32,092 nucleotides of DNA from Embleya scabrispora DSM 41855 (GTDB taxonomy: Bacteria > Actinomycetota > Actinomycetes > Streptomycetales > Streptomycetaceae). Positions 7,981-16,426 of this stretch are shown here, piece after piece. The DNA lies in the NCBI RefSeq assembly GCF_000372745.1, contig NZ_KB889732.1:100-32191 (forward strand). Reading direction: 5' to 3'. The notes below the pieces were generated by a model. That model saw only the letters and a program-made list of their open reading frames with translations. It did not search any database and was not told the origin of the DNA. The position numbers and the translations under genes are program-made. Every line of letters starts with the position of its first letter. Position 1 is the first letter of the stretch.

Positions 7981-8847
7981 TCATACTGCGCCTCCTGCGG
8001 TGATGGTTTGGGTTTGTGGAGTGTGCGTTCTTGTCTGAGCGGCGAGTTGACGGCAGACGGTCTCGTTGTCGCTGGTCCAGGGGACGCTGAGGCGGCCGCC
8101 CTTGCCTCGGTGGGTGTCCAGGCGGCCGCGGGTGATGCTGTAGTAGAGGGCGCCGGGGCGGATGCCGAGCCGTGTGGCGATCTGCTGGATGCTCAACTCA
8201 CCACGAGCCAGGGTCGTTTCGGGCAGAGGGCGACTGCCCGGGCCGGTGGGGCCGGGATGCCTGGGCCGTTCCAGCTGGGTGCGGACGTCGGATTCCACCT
8301 GATCGTTCCAAGGGATGATGACCCGGCCGGTGGGGCCATGGCGCGCGTGCAGGCGTCCGGTGCGGATCTGGTAGGCGACGGCTGCGGGCGGCACCCCGAG
8401 GCGGACGGCGGCCTGCTGGACGCTGAGTTCACTCTCGTCGCGGGTGGCGGCCGGCAGCGGACGGCTGCCCGTGCCGGTGCGGAAGAACTGCTTTGGGTCG
8501 GCGAGCCGGCCGCGGCAGTCGGCCTCGATGGCGTCGTTCCAGGGGATTGCGACGCGGCCGGCGTCGGTGCGGCGGGTTTGCTGGCGTTTGATGCGGATCC
8601 AGTAGTAGACGTCGTAGTCGTGAACGCCGAGGCGGCCGGCCGCGTCCTGCACGGAGATCTCGCCGCTGTGGTCGGCGTCCGTGATGGTGCGGGCACCGGG
8701 ACCTGCGGGGTTGAGGTGTCCGGAGCAGGCGATGCGACGGCGGCAATCGGCCTCGATCTCCGCCGTCCAGGGAACACACCAGCGTCCGCTGCGGTCCTGA
8801 CGAGCCGGCAGCCGGCCGTGGGTGATCCAGTCCCTCGTGGCGGTGTT
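7981..8847 (-). pseudogene. Tandem helix-turn-helix module protein, 5' end lost
   Basis: The frame reads continuously from about 8847 down to TGA 7981 and holds four copies of a module of about 65-75 residues. Each copy has a helix-turn-helix half of the LSVQQAAVRLGVPPAAV type, a Y/W-I-x-x-GRL wing, a G-R-[VLW]-x-[IV]-PW strand, and E-x-[DV]-x-R. The first copy retains only its second half (DWITHGRLPAR, then VPWTAEIEADCRRRI). The modules resemble MerR/HTH_17-type DNA-binding domains and may come from a recombinase or transposon-associated protein; I cannot name a family. A GTG at 8652 lies inside module two and would give a 223-residue, three-module product. Upstream of about 8850 the homologous frame disappears and a HEAT-like frame starts, so the gene is fused to foreign sequence or frameshifted. 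Linkers share a GSRPLPxxT motif. Confidence 0.55.
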
Positions 8848-8849
8848 CC

Positions 8850-9082
8850 CTCGCCAGTTGCGCGATCGCCAGGACCAGGCCGGCCCGCAGGCGGGGAACC
8901 TCCTCGACGCGGAACCGCTCGTGCAGGGCGGCGGAGATCTCCCAGGCGCGGCCGGACGACGCCGCCAGGACGCACGCCGCCTCCTCCCGCACCCGCGGAT
9001 CGAGGTCGTCCAGGAGGGCGATCGGGATGTGCGCGTCCGCGGCCCCGGGCAGCTCTTCGCCGATCGGGGCCACGACTACGAC
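8850..9082 (-). pseudogene. HEAT-repeat protein fragment
   Basis: About 78 residues in one minus-strand frame look like alpha-helical HEAT repeats: ALLDDLDPRVREEAACVLA, then AWEISAALHERFRVEE, then PRLRAGLVLAIAQLAREH. The DPxVRxxAAxxLA pattern is typical of actinomycete HEAT/PBS-lyase-like proteins. No start codon with a ribosome binding site is visible, and the frame breaks at about 8850, where the tandem helix-turn-helix frame begins. It is best read as a scrap of a larger gene joined to its neighbour by deletion. An original HEAT/HTH fusion broken by one frameshift is the alternative. Confidence 0.5.
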
Positions 9083-9122
9083 GTGTACCGCAGACCGCTG
9101 TGGAAACACGGGATCGAACCGG

Positions 9123-9830
9123 TCATTGCACGCCGCGGCACGCCCCACGGCTCGGGGCGGAGCTTTCGACGGCTCCGGGGAGGACGAGGCCGTGCTCGTA
9201 GGCGAATACGACAGCTTGGACGCGGTCGCGGAGGCCGAGTTTGGCGAGGATGCGGCTGATGTGGGTCTTGACGGTGCCCTCGGAGAGGAAGAGGGATCCT
9301 GCGATCTCGGTGTTGGACAGGCCGCGAGCGAGTTGGGCGAGGACTTCGCGTTCGCGGTTGGTCAGGGCGTCCAACTCGGTGTCACTCTCGGTCGATGCGG
9401 ACTCGGCGGTGACGTAGCGTTCGAGGAGCCGGCGTGTCACCGTGGGCGCGACGACGGCTTCGCCGCGGGCGATGATGCGAATCGCGGACAGGAGGTCCGG
9501 GGCGAGGGTGTCTTTGAGGAGGAAGCCGCTGGCGCCCGCTTGGACCGCGGTGTAGACGTATTCGTCGAGATCGAAGGTTGTGAGGATCAGCACGCGGATG
9601 TCGGTGGTCGAGTCGCCACCGCAGATGCGGCGGGTTGCCTCCACGCCGTCGACGTCGGGCATACGGACGTCCATCAGAATGACGTCGGGCCGGAGTTCGA
9701 GGGCCAGGGCTGCTGCTTCGGCCCCGTTTTCGACTTCACCGATGACCTCGATGTCGTCGGAGCCCTCCAAGATCATGCGGAAGCCCGTGCGTACCAGGGC
9801 CTGGTCGTCGGCGAGGAGAACTCGGATCAC
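9123..9830 (-). CDS. NarL/LuxR-family response regulator
   Basis: A 235-residue two-component response regulator. The receiver domain (about 1-120) has the acidic pocket in LLADDQ, the phospho-acceptor D54 in VILMDVRMPD, T85 in LTTF, and K106 in GFLLKDT. The C-terminal LuxR-type helix-turn-helix (about 160-222) has LTNREREVLAQLARGLSNTEIA and the recognition segment GTVKTHISRILAKLGLRDR. GTG 9830 overlaps the TGA of the upstream sensor kinase (GTGA), with GAGGGG about 8-12 nt before it. The last 15 residues (ESSAPSRGACRGVQ) look like a non-homologous extension and may reflect the rearranged junction downstream. It probably controls the divergent envelope operon starting at 11279; this is inferred from position. 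Confidence 0.95.
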   Translation of the reverse strand: MIRVLLADDQALVRTGFRMILEGSDDIEVIGEVENGAEAAALALELRPDVILMDVRMPDVDGVEATRRICGGDSTTDIRVLILTTFDLDEYVYTAVQAGASGFLLKDTLAPDLLSAIRIIARGEAVVAPTVTRRLLERYVTAESASTESDTELDALTNREREVLAQLARGLSNTEIAGSLFLSEGTVKTHISRILAKLGLRDRVQAVVFAYEHGLVLPGAVESSAPSRGACRGVQ

Positions 9831-11134
9831 GCGGCACGCCCCTCGATGGGCAGCGTCGCGCGGACAGTGAAGCCGCCGTCCGGGCCGGGCCCCGCGGTGA
9901 AACCGCCGCCGAGCGTGCGGGCGCGCTCCCGCATGCCGCGCAAACCGTTGCCTTGGCCGTCATCGCGCACCGTGCTGCGCCCGTTGTCGCTGACTTCGAT
10001 CGTGACTGCCCCGCTGTGGTAGGAGAGGACGACGTCTGCGTGTGCTCGCGGTCCTGCGTGCTTGATCGTATTCGTGAGCGCTTCCTGGACGATGCGGTAG
10101 GCGCTCGCGTCGACGGTCGCCGGGAGAGTGACGGGTGCGCCGCGGACGGCCAGGGACACGTGCGTGCCGGCCCGGTTCACCTTGCCGACCAGATCCGGCA
10201 GTTGTGCGAGTCCGAGGGGCGGGCCCCAGGCGTCGTCCACGCCCTCGCCGACCGCGTCCAGCACGCGGCGCATGTCGGCGAGGGAATCGCGGCCGGTCGC
10301 GACGATCGCTTCCAAGGCCGTGCGAGTCTGGGCGGGCCGCTTGTCCAGAGCCACGGCGGCGCCTTGGGCCTGGATCACCATGACCGACAGGCCGTGTGCC
10401 ACGACATCATGAAGCTCGCGGCTGATGCGGGCGCGTTCGGCGGCGGCGGCGAGGGCCGCCTTCTGGTCGCGCTCGCGTTCGAGACCGTCGGCGCGCTCGT
10501 GCAGCTCGGCGAGGTAGGCGCGGCGGCTCCGCGCGCCCGCGCCGATCGCCCAGGCTCCGACCAGTACGGAGCCCATGACGTACAAGCCGCTGACGTTGCC
10601 GGTCCAGGTCATTCGTCGGGACGCCATCTGGGGTCCGTCGGGGCCGGTGACTCTCAACGACGGTGCCGAGGGCGGCGGCTGGGTGCCGAATCCGGGAGAG
10701 GGTCTGTCGTCGACGACGTTGTAGACGCTCAGCCCGGTCGCGAGCGTGAGCAGGCCGACCAGCACCCCCATGGAGAGCTTCCGGTCGTACCGGTTCGCGA
10801 CCGTGCACAGCAGGATCGGCACGCCGAGGTCGACGAACGCCGACGGCAAAGTCAGCGTCAGGTTGATTCCGGCCGACGCGATGCACGCCGCGAGCATCGG
10901 CAGCGGCCACCGGCGGCGTAGTGCCACCCCCGTTACCGCCAGGGCCGTGGCCGTCCACCACACAGCCACCTCCGGGGTTGACGAGCCGTCGCCGTCCCCT
11001 GTTTGGTCGTGCACGACCCCGTCCGGGCTGCCCAGCACGAGATACAGCGCCAGCAGTGCGGACGCCAGCGCAGCGTCCCGCACGGCCGGGCGGCGCACCC
11101 AGGCGCGGGCAACGGTGGTCAACGACTTCGTCAT
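9827..11134 (-). CDS. NarL-type sensor histidine kinase
   Basis: A 435-residue membrane histidine kinase. The N-terminal half has about five or six hydrophobic segments (for example AALASALLALYLVLG and VGLLTLATGLSV), with an extracytoplasmic loop of about 40 residues rich in Pro and Ser between about 141 and 180. HisKA_3 starts near 233 with RISRELHDVVAHGLSVMVIQ and the phospho-acceptor H242. The HATPase_c domain has the N-box EALTNTIKHAG, the D-box VSDNGRS and the G-box GNGLRGMRERA. It pairs with the response regulator through a 4-bp overlap. Kinases of this architecture next to an ABC exporter often sense envelope stress or cell-wall antibiotics. The ligand here is unknown. Confidence 0.95.
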   Translation of the reverse strand: MTKSLTTVARAWVRRPAVRDAALASALLALYLVLGSPDGVVHDQTGDGDGSSTPEVAVWWTATALAVTGVALRRRWPLPMLAACIASAGINLTLTLPSAFVDLGVPILLCTVANRYDRKLSMGVLVGLLTLATGLSVYNVVDDRPSPGFGTQPPPSAPSLRVTGPDGPQMASRRMTWTGNVSGLYVMGSVLVGAWAIGAGARSRRAYLAELHERADGLERERDQKAALAAAAERARISRELHDVVAHGLSVMVIQAQGAAVALDKRPAQTRTALEAIVATGRDSLADMRRVLDAVGEGVDDAWGPPLGLAQLPDLVGKVNRAGTHVSLAVRGAPVTLPATVDASAYRIVQEALTNTIKHAGPRAHADVVLSYHSGAVTIEVSDNGRSTVRDDGQGNGLRGMRERARTLGGGFTAGPGPDGGFTVRATLPIEGRAA

Positions 11135-11172
11135 GAGTCCGTGAGTCTAGGCGCGGCCGGGTAAGCGCCGCG

Positions 11173-11188
11173 TCTGTCGAAAGACAGA
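11173..11188. promoter_or_regulatory. TCTGTC-GAAA-GACAGA inverted repeat between divergent operons
   Basis: A perfect 6-bp inverted repeat with a GAAA spacer lies in the 144-bp gap between the kinase and the lipoprotein genes. As DNA it could be an operator for the response regulator, since NarL-type regulators bind short inverted repeats. As RNA it would be a GNRA-capped hairpin in the kinase leader. A second small repeat (GACCC-CTTC-GGGTC, 11220-11233) lies nearer the lipoprotein gene. Function is inferred from position only. Confidence 0.4.
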
Positions 11189-11278
11189 TTCCGGGCGCCG
11201 CCGAATACATCGCACGGCTGACCCCTTCGGGTCGGATGGCAGACGCGTCCGCAGCCGCTGCCGCCCGAAGGTGGTGGC

Positions 11279-11887
11279 ATGACCCGAACCCAGACCCTGA
11301 ACCCCCGGATCCGCCGCGCCGCCATGGGGCGTCCGAGCCCCGCACGCCTGGCGATCCGCATCGGCATCGGCGCATTCGTCGTCCTCACGGCGGTGGGCTG
11401 CGGCTCCTCCGACGACGGCGGCAGTCAGGTCGCGAGCGTGGCCGGCGGCAGTGGCATGCCCAGCGAGCAGCCTCCCGCGGGCGACAAGGACCCGGTGAAG
11501 TTCGCCCAGTGCATGCGCGAGAACGGCGTCCCGGACTTCCCCGATCCGGCCGACGACGGCTCGGGCCACCTGCGGATGAGCGTCCCCGGCGGCGGTACGA
11601 ACGCCACGGCGGTCGACGCCGCCATGCAGAAGTGCAAGGCGTACATGCCCGGCGGAGGCGAAGCACCGAAGGCGGACCAGCAGCAGGTCGAGCGCCAGCG
11701 CGAACTGGCCAAGTGCATGAGGGAGAACGGCGTGCCGAACTTCCCCGACCCGTCGTCCGAAGGCCAACTCCCGAAGTTGGACGAGTCCTCCGGAATCGAT
11801 CCCGCGAACCCCGCGTTCCAGGCCGCCGAGAAGGCGTGCGCCAAGTACCAGCCGACGGGTGCGGCGCAGCAGCAGGGGAAGAAGTGA
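11279..11887 (+). CDS. Lipoprotein with duplicated CMRENGVP motif
   Basis: A 202-residue secreted lipoprotein. An Arg-rich N-terminus, a hydrophobic segment and the lipobox TAVGC (Cys41) indicate lipid anchoring. The mature part contains two copies of a module. FAQCMRENGVPDFPDP with Cys78 is followed by Cys119, and LAKCMRENGVPNFPDP with Cys146 is followed by Cys187; the Cys spacing is 41 residues in both. This suggests one disulfide per module, or a repeated metal or ligand site. I know such CMRENGVP lipoproteins from actinomycete operons with ABC exporters, but no function is established to my knowledge. ATG 11279 has GAAGG 7 nt upstream. The stop overlaps the adaptor start in a GTGA. Confidence 0.88.
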   Translation: MTRTQTLNPRIRRAAMGRPSPARLAIRIGIGAFVVLTAVGCGSSDDGGSQVASVAGGSGMPSEQPPAGDKDPVKFAQCMRENGVPDFPDPADDGSGHLRMSVPGGGTNATAVDAAMQKCKAYMPGGGEAPKADQQQVERQRELAKCMRENGVPNFPDPSSEGQLPKLDESSGIDPANPAFQAAEKACAKYQPTGAAQQQGKK

Positions 11888-12978
11888 GCACCCGGAGAAG
11901 GCGACGCCGGCTCGGGCGGGTGATCGGTTCGGTCGCGGCGGTGGGCGCGATCGGTGCCGGCGCCGTGGCAGCGAGCGGCTTCGGCTTCGACCATGCGTCG
12001 GACTCCGGTACGGGCAGGGGCCGCAACGGCCTGCCGGCGGCCACCGCGCCGGTCACCCGGCAGACACTCATCGATGCGCAGACCAAGAATGGCACGCTCG
12101 GCCACGGCAGCAACACGTCGGTGACGAACCGGCTGAGTGGAACGATCACCAGCCTGCCTGCGGTCGGAACCACCGTCGAGCGCGGTACCGGGCTGTACGG
12201 CATTGACAACACGCCTGTCGTGCTGCTGTATGGCGCCCTCCCCGCCTACCGTGCGCTCGCGCCGGGGATCAAGGGCGTCGACGTCAAGCAGTTCGAGAAG
12301 AACCTTTGGGACCTGGGCTACCGCGACTTCACCGTGGACGAGGAGTACACGGACGCGACGGCGACCGCCGTCAAGAAGTGGCAGAAGTCCGCAGGTCTCA
12401 CCCAATCCGGGACGGTCGAACTGGGCCGCGTCGTCTATGCCGCCGGCCCGGTCCGCGTCGACGCCCACAAACTCCAAGTGGGCGCGGTGGCGCAGCCCGG
12501 CGCGGCCGTCCTGACGTACACCGGCTCGGTGCGCGTGGCCACGGTCGACCTCGCAGTGTCCGACCAGCGGCTCGCCGTCCAGGACGCGGCCGTCGAGGTC
12601 ACCCTGCCGAACGGAACCAAGACACCCGGGAAGGTCGCCGCCATTCAGACGGTCGTCGACAGCGGCGACGGGTCCGACAAGGACTCCGAGCCGCAGACGA
12701 AGATCGAGGTCACCATCTCCCTGGACGACCAGAAGGCCCTGGACGGGCTCGACCAGGCCACCGCCGGCGTCGCGTTCACCGCGTCGCGCCGTGATGGAGT
12801 CCTCACCGTTCCCGTCGCGGCGCTCCTCGCACTGGCCGAAGGCGGCTACGGCGTCCAGGTCGTCGAGGGCAATGCCACGCGGCTGGTCGCGGTGCAGACC
12901 GGCCTGTTTGCGGGCGGACGTGTCGAGGTCAGCGGCACCGGGCTCGGCGAGGGCACCGTAGTGGGGATGCCGTCGTGA
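11884..12978 (+). CDS. Peptidoglycan-binding membrane-fusion (adaptor) protein of an ABC exporter
   Basis: A 364-residue protein starting at GTG 11884, which overlaps the lipoprotein stop. A very basic N-terminus ([10 protein letters not shown]) and a hydrophobic segment (about 12-35) anchor it in the membrane. A PG_binding_1 domain lies at about 135-185 ([20 protein letters not shown], then [15 protein letters not shown]). It is followed by barrel-sandwich-like strands typical of membrane-fusion adaptors ([16 protein letters not shown], then [16 protein letters not shown]). The C-terminal part ([22 protein letters not shown], then [12 protein letters not shown], then EGTVVGMPS) resembles the end of HlyD/MacA-like adaptors. 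It likely couples the MacB-like ATPase and permease to the cell wall. It is co-translated with the ATPase through another GTGA overlap. Confidence 0.9.
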   Translation: MSTRRRRRRLGRVIGSVAAVGAIGAGAVAASGFGFDHASDSGTGRGRNGLPAATAPVTRQTLIDAQTKNGTLGHGSNTSVTNRLSGTITSLPAVGTTVERGTGLYGIDNTPVVLLYGALPAYRALAPGIKGVDVKQFEKNLWDLGYRDFTVDEEYTDATATAVKKWQKSAGLTQSGTVELGRVVYAAGPVRVDAHKLQVGAVAQPGAAVLTYTGSVRVATVDLAVSDQRLAVQDAAVEVTLPNGTKTPGKVAAIQTVVDSGDGSDKDSEPQTKIEVTISLDDQKALDGLDQATAGVAFTASRRDGVLTVPVAALLALAEGGYGVQVVEGNATRLVAVQTGLFAGGRVEVSGTGLGEGTVVGMPS

Positions 12979-13634
12979 GCCCGGTCGTCGCCCTGCGCTC
13001 CGTGACCAAGACGTACCCCGGCGGAGTCACCGCGCTGCGCGAAGTCAGCCTCGATATCGATCCGTGCGAACTGCTCGCCATCGTGGGCCCGTCCGGGTCG
13101 GGCAAGTCCACGATGCTGAACCTGATCGGCACTCTCGACCGGCCTTCGACCGGCAAGGTGCGCATCGACGGGCACGACGTGGCAGAGCTGTCCGACCGAA
13201 GGCTGTCCACCCTGCGGTCGCGGCTGATCGGCTTCGTGTTCCAGCAGTTCCACCTGGCGCCCGGCGAGTCCGCGCTCGACAACGTCGCAGACGGGCTGCT
13301 GTACGCCGGTGTGCCGCTCAAGGAACGCCGGCGCCGGGCTGAGGCCGCCCTCGACCGGGTCGGTCTCAGCGACCGGCTGGACCACCGCCCACACGAACTC
13401 TCCGGCGGGCAGCGCCAGCGCGTCGCGATCGCCCGCGCGGTCGTCGGCGAACCTCCGCTGCTGCTCGCGGACGAGCCGACCGGGAACCTCGACTCGTCGT
13501 CCGGCGCGGGCGTGATGACACTGCTGCGCGAACTCAACGCCTCGGGAACCACCGTCGTGGTCATCACCCACGACCGCGAGATCGCCGCGGCCCTGCCCCG
13601 CCAAGTCGCCATGCGCGACGGGGCGGTGGTCTGA
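12975..13634 (+). CDS. MacB/LolD-type ABC exporter ATP-binding protein
   Basis: A 219-residue ABC ATPase starting at GTG 12975, overlapping the adaptor stop. Walker A is GPSGSGKST (38-46), the Q-loop is FVFQQFHL (about 88-95), the signature is LSGGQ (142-146), Walker B is LLLADEP (162-168), the D-loop is NLD, and the switch His is in VITHD. The length and the [10 protein letters not shown] motif place it in the MacB/LolD/FtsE group, which works mechanically with four-helix FtsX-fold permeases rather than classic importers. It pairs with the permease that begins one base after its stop. Confidence 0.95.
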   Translation: MSPVVALRSVTKTYPGGVTALREVSLDIDPCELLAIVGPSGSGKSTMLNLIGTLDRPSTGKVRIDGHDVAELSDRRLSTLRSRLIGFVFQQFHLAPGESALDNVADGLLYAGVPLKERRRRAEAALDRVGLSDRLDHRPHELSGGQRQRVAIARAVVGEPPLLLADEPTGNLDSSSGAGVMTLLRELNASGTTVVVITHDREIAAALPRQVAMRDGAVV

Positions 13635-13635
13635 C

Positions 13636-14841
13636 ATGGGCAAGTCCACGCTGACTCCGGCGCGCCTACGCCCCCGGGACGTGCTGCGCGTCGGCGGATC
13701 CGGACTGCGCACCAGGCCGATGCGCGTGTTCCTGTCAGCCCTCGGCATCGCGATCGGGATCGCGGCGATGACCGCCGTGGCGGGGATCTCGTCCTCCAGC
13801 CGAGCCGAGTTGGACCGCCGACTCGCCGCCCTGGGCACGAACCTGCTCACCGTCGCGCCGGGGAATACGTTGGCAGGCGAGTCGGCCACGCTGCCCGACG
13901 AGTCCGTCTCGATGATCGGGCGCGTCGGACCCGTCAGCCAGGTCGCCGCCACCGGCGCGGTCACCGACGCCAAGGTCTACCGCAACGACCGTATCCCCCA
14001 GGCGCAGTCCGGCGGCATGTCCGTGCGGGCCACCAACCTGGACCTGCCGCGGACCGTCGGCGCCACGGTCGCGGCGGGGACGTGGCTCAATGCCGCGACC
14101 GAGGGCTACCCGGCCGTCGTCCTGGGCGCCGACGCCGCGAAACGGCTCGGCGTCGGCGCGCCGGGACCGGACATCCGCGTCTACCTCGGCGACAGTTGGT
14201 TCACCGTGATCGGCATCCTCGAACCCGCGCCGTTGGCACCGGAGTTGGACGCGGCTGCCATGGTCGGCTGGTCGGCCGCCCGGACGTACCTCGGCTTCGA
14301 CGGGCACCCGACCACCGTCTACGCCCGCGTCGACGACGCGCAGGTGGAGTCGGTCCGCGACGTCCTGGGCGCCACCGCAAACCCGAAGGCACCGAACGAG
14401 GTCAAGGTGTCCCGCCCATCCGACGCACTCACCGCGCAACGCGCCTCCGACGAGGCGTTCACCGGCCTGCTGCTGGGACTGGGCGCGGTCGCGCTCCTGG
14501 TCGGGGGCGTTGGGGTGGCCAACACAATGGTCATCTCGGTGCTGGAACGCCGGCCGGAGATCGGGCTGCGCCGCTCGCTCGGCGCGACGCGAGGCCAGAT
14601 CCGCACCCAGTTCCTCGCCGAATCGCTGCTGCTGTCCGTACTCGGCGGCGTCGGCGGAGTGGTCCTCGGCATCGGCGTGACGACCCTGTACGCCGCCACG
14701 CAGTCGTGGCCCACCGTCGTCCCGATCTGGGCGACCGCAGGAGGCATCGCAGCGACGCTGATCATCGGCGCCGTCGCCGGCCTCTACCCGGCCATCCGCG
14801 CATCCCGGATGGCCCCCACCGAGGCACTCGCCGCGCCGTGA
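13636..14841 (+). CDS. MacB/FtsX-fold ABC exporter permease
   Basis: A 401-residue membrane protein. The first transmembrane helix (about 30-52, VFLSALGIAIGIAAMTAVAG) is followed by a large extracytoplasmic MacB_PCD-like domain (about 55-265). Three C-terminal helices form the FtsX domain: LLLGLGAVALLVGGVGVANTM, then LLLSVLGGVGGVVLGIGVTTL, then GGIAATLIIGAVAGLYPAIRA. The coupling motif LERRPEIGLRRSLGAT and the closing RASRMAPTEALA are characteristic of MacB-type permeases. With the ATPase and adaptor it should form a tripartite envelope transporter for a peptide, antibiotic or lipoprotein-like substrate; the substrate is unknown. ATG 13636 is one base after the ATPase stop. Confidence 0.94.
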   Translation: MGKSTLTPARLRPRDVLRVGGSGLRTRPMRVFLSALGIAIGIAAMTAVAGISSSSRAELDRRLAALGTNLLTVAPGNTLAGESATLPDESVSMIGRVGPVSQVAATGAVTDAKVYRNDRIPQAQSGGMSVRATNLDLPRTVGATVAAGTWLNAATEGYPAVVLGADAAKRLGVGAPGPDIRVYLGDSWFTVIGILEPAPLAPELDAAAMVGWSAARTYLGFDGHPTTVYARVDDAQVESVRDVLGATANPKAPNEVKVSRPSDALTAQRASDEAFTGLLLGLGAVALLVGGVGVANTMVISVLERRPEIGLRRSLGATRGQIRTQFLAESLLLSVLGGVGGVVLGIGVTTLYAATQSWPTVVPIWATAGGIAATLIIGAVAGLYPAIRASRMAPTEALAAP

Positions 14842-14904
14842 ACCGGCGGTGCGTGTCTCGGAGCTCCGCAGTCACACGAATCCATCCCTGAGAGGGAACC
14901 CATC

Positions 14905-16377
14905 ATGACCTCCGCACTTGCCCGCCCGGCCCGCCACCGCAGGCGGCGCCGCTCCACCGGGATCGCCGCCTCCGGGCTGGCGCTCCTCCTCGGCACCGGA
15001 GTGGTGACGTACGCCGACCCGTTCGGCTCCACCGCCCAGGCCGCGTCGTCCGTTCCGCCGTGCGTGGCCCAGGACGACAACGCGTCCGAGCCGGGGCCGC
15101 CGTCCGCTCCGCAGGCCACCACGACCACCACGATCCAGCAGGTCTACGAGTGCATCTACGCCAACTCGTACTACGGCCCGGCCATCGACAGCCGCGAAAT
15201 GCTCGCCTCCGCCTTCAAGTACCTCACCGGAGAACTGCAACGCCGCAACACCGACCGGCCGACCGCCACCATGCCCAAGCTCACCGGGAACAAGGGCCGC
15301 GACTGGGAGGCGTTCGCCACGACCTACGAAGCACTGCTCGGCACCTTGCCTGACGACGCCGCGCTGCGCCAGGCCGTCGCCGCCGAAACCATCAAGGGCC
15401 TGATCGAGTACCTGCGGGAGAACCACGCCGGGTGGATCAAGGGACAGCCGGGCGCCGGCGGCGCGCCCCGCTACACCCTCGGTATCACCGAGTCCCCGTC
15501 CGGGCGCCCGACCCCCGACATGCGCGACGCCCAACCGCCGTTCTTCATCAAGACCGTCGGCCCCGGGTCGCCGGCCGAAAAAGCAGGCCTCAAACCGGGC
15601 GACATCCTCACCACCGTCAACGATGTCCCCGTGGTCGTCAACGGCGCGCTGACCCCCGGAGCCGTGGACTGGCTCCACCCCCGGGGCGCGGACAAGGTAC
15701 GCCTGACCGTTCAGCGCCCATCGACGGGCAAGACCCTGACGGTCGAGCTCCAGGCCGCGGTCGAACAGCCCCCGGCAAGCGAGAAGGCAACCATCACCCT
15801 CCTGCCCGGCGGCCTCGCGAAGGTCAACCTGCCCAGCTTCCACCCCGGCTCGGCCGACGACGTCCTCAACCAGATCGCCAAACTCCGGGAGACAACCCAG
15901 CTCCGCGGCCTCGTCATCGACGTCCGCGGCAACACCGGCGGACGCGGCGAAGACGTCATCAAGCTGCTCAGCGCCTTCGTCCACGGCAAGGTCACCAGCA
16001 ACGAATGCGGCCTCCGCAAATGCACCGCCAACCACACCGACGACACCGTTCCGCTGCTCAATCTCCCCATGACCCTGCTCACCGACGGCCTGTGCGCCTC
16101 CGCCTGCGAGGACTTCACCAGCGCCGTCAAGGACATCGGCATCGGCAAGATCGTCGGCGGCCGCACCGCCGGCAAGATCTCCGGCAAACCGATCCCCTAC
16201 CTGCTCAACGACAACAGCGTTCTGCTCCTCCCCATGAAGCACCACGCCTCCGCCAACGGCCAGGTCATCAACGAGATCGGCGTCGCGGTCGATCACGAAA
16301 TCCCGACGACCGCCCAGGACCTGTCCGCAGGCCGCGACCCGGCCCTGGAAAAGGCAACGCAACTGCTGACCACCTAG
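14905..16377 (+). CDS. S41-family PDZ protease (CtpA/Tsp-like), secreted
   Basis: A 490-residue protein with an Arg-rich N-terminus and a hydrophobic export segment (about 22-50, ending near AQAAS). A PDZ domain lies at about 200-265 (FFIKTVGPGSPAEKAGLKPGD, then ILTTVNDVPV). The Peptidase_S41 domain follows (LVIDVRGNTGGRGED). The catalytic Ser is S399 in DGLCASACEDF and the general base is K424 in GRTAGK. The spacing of 25 residues equals that of the Ser/Lys dyad in tail-specific proteases. It should act outside the membrane, perhaps processing envelope or lipoprotein substrates of the neighbouring exporter. A GAGAGGGAA site precedes ATG 14905; the gap from the permease is 63 nt. The operon ends at the hairpin 16386-16426. 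Confidence 0.93.
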   Translation: MTSALARPARHRRRRRSTGIAASGLALLLGTGVVTYADPFGSTAQAASSVPPCVAQDDNASEPGPPSAPQATTTTTIQQVYECIYANSYYGPAIDSREMLASAFKYLTGELQRRNTDRPTATMPKLTGNKGRDWEAFATTYEALLGTLPDDAALRQAVAAETIKGLIEYLRENHAGWIKGQPGAGGAPRYTLGITESPSGRPTPDMRDAQPPFFIKTVGPGSPAEKAGLKPGDILTTVNDVPVVVNGALTPGAVDWLHPRGADKVRLTVQRPSTGKTLTVELQAAVEQPPASEKATITLLPGGLAKVNLPSFHPGSADDVLNQIAKLRETTQLRGLVIDVRGNTGGRGEDVIKLLSAFVHGKVTSNECGLRKCTANHTDDTVPLLNLPMTLLTDGLCASACEDFTSAVKDIGIGKIVGGRTAGKISGKPIPYLLNDNSVLLLPMKHHASANGQVINEIGVAVDHEIPTTAQDLSAGRDPALEKATQLLTT

Positions 16378-16385
16378 CCCCTGGT

Positions 16386-16426
16386 CCTGCGCACTCGCCG
16401 GACAGCCATTTGCGCGAGTGCGCAGG
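16386..16426 (+). terminator. Perfect 13-bp terminator hairpin after the protease
   Basis: CCTGCGCACTCGC (16386-16398) and GCGAGTGCGCAGG (16414-16426) form a perfect 13-bp stem with a 15-nt loop, 9 nt after the protease stop. No T-tract follows, as is usual in high-GC actinomycetes. It should end the five-gene envelope operon. Confidence 0.75.
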
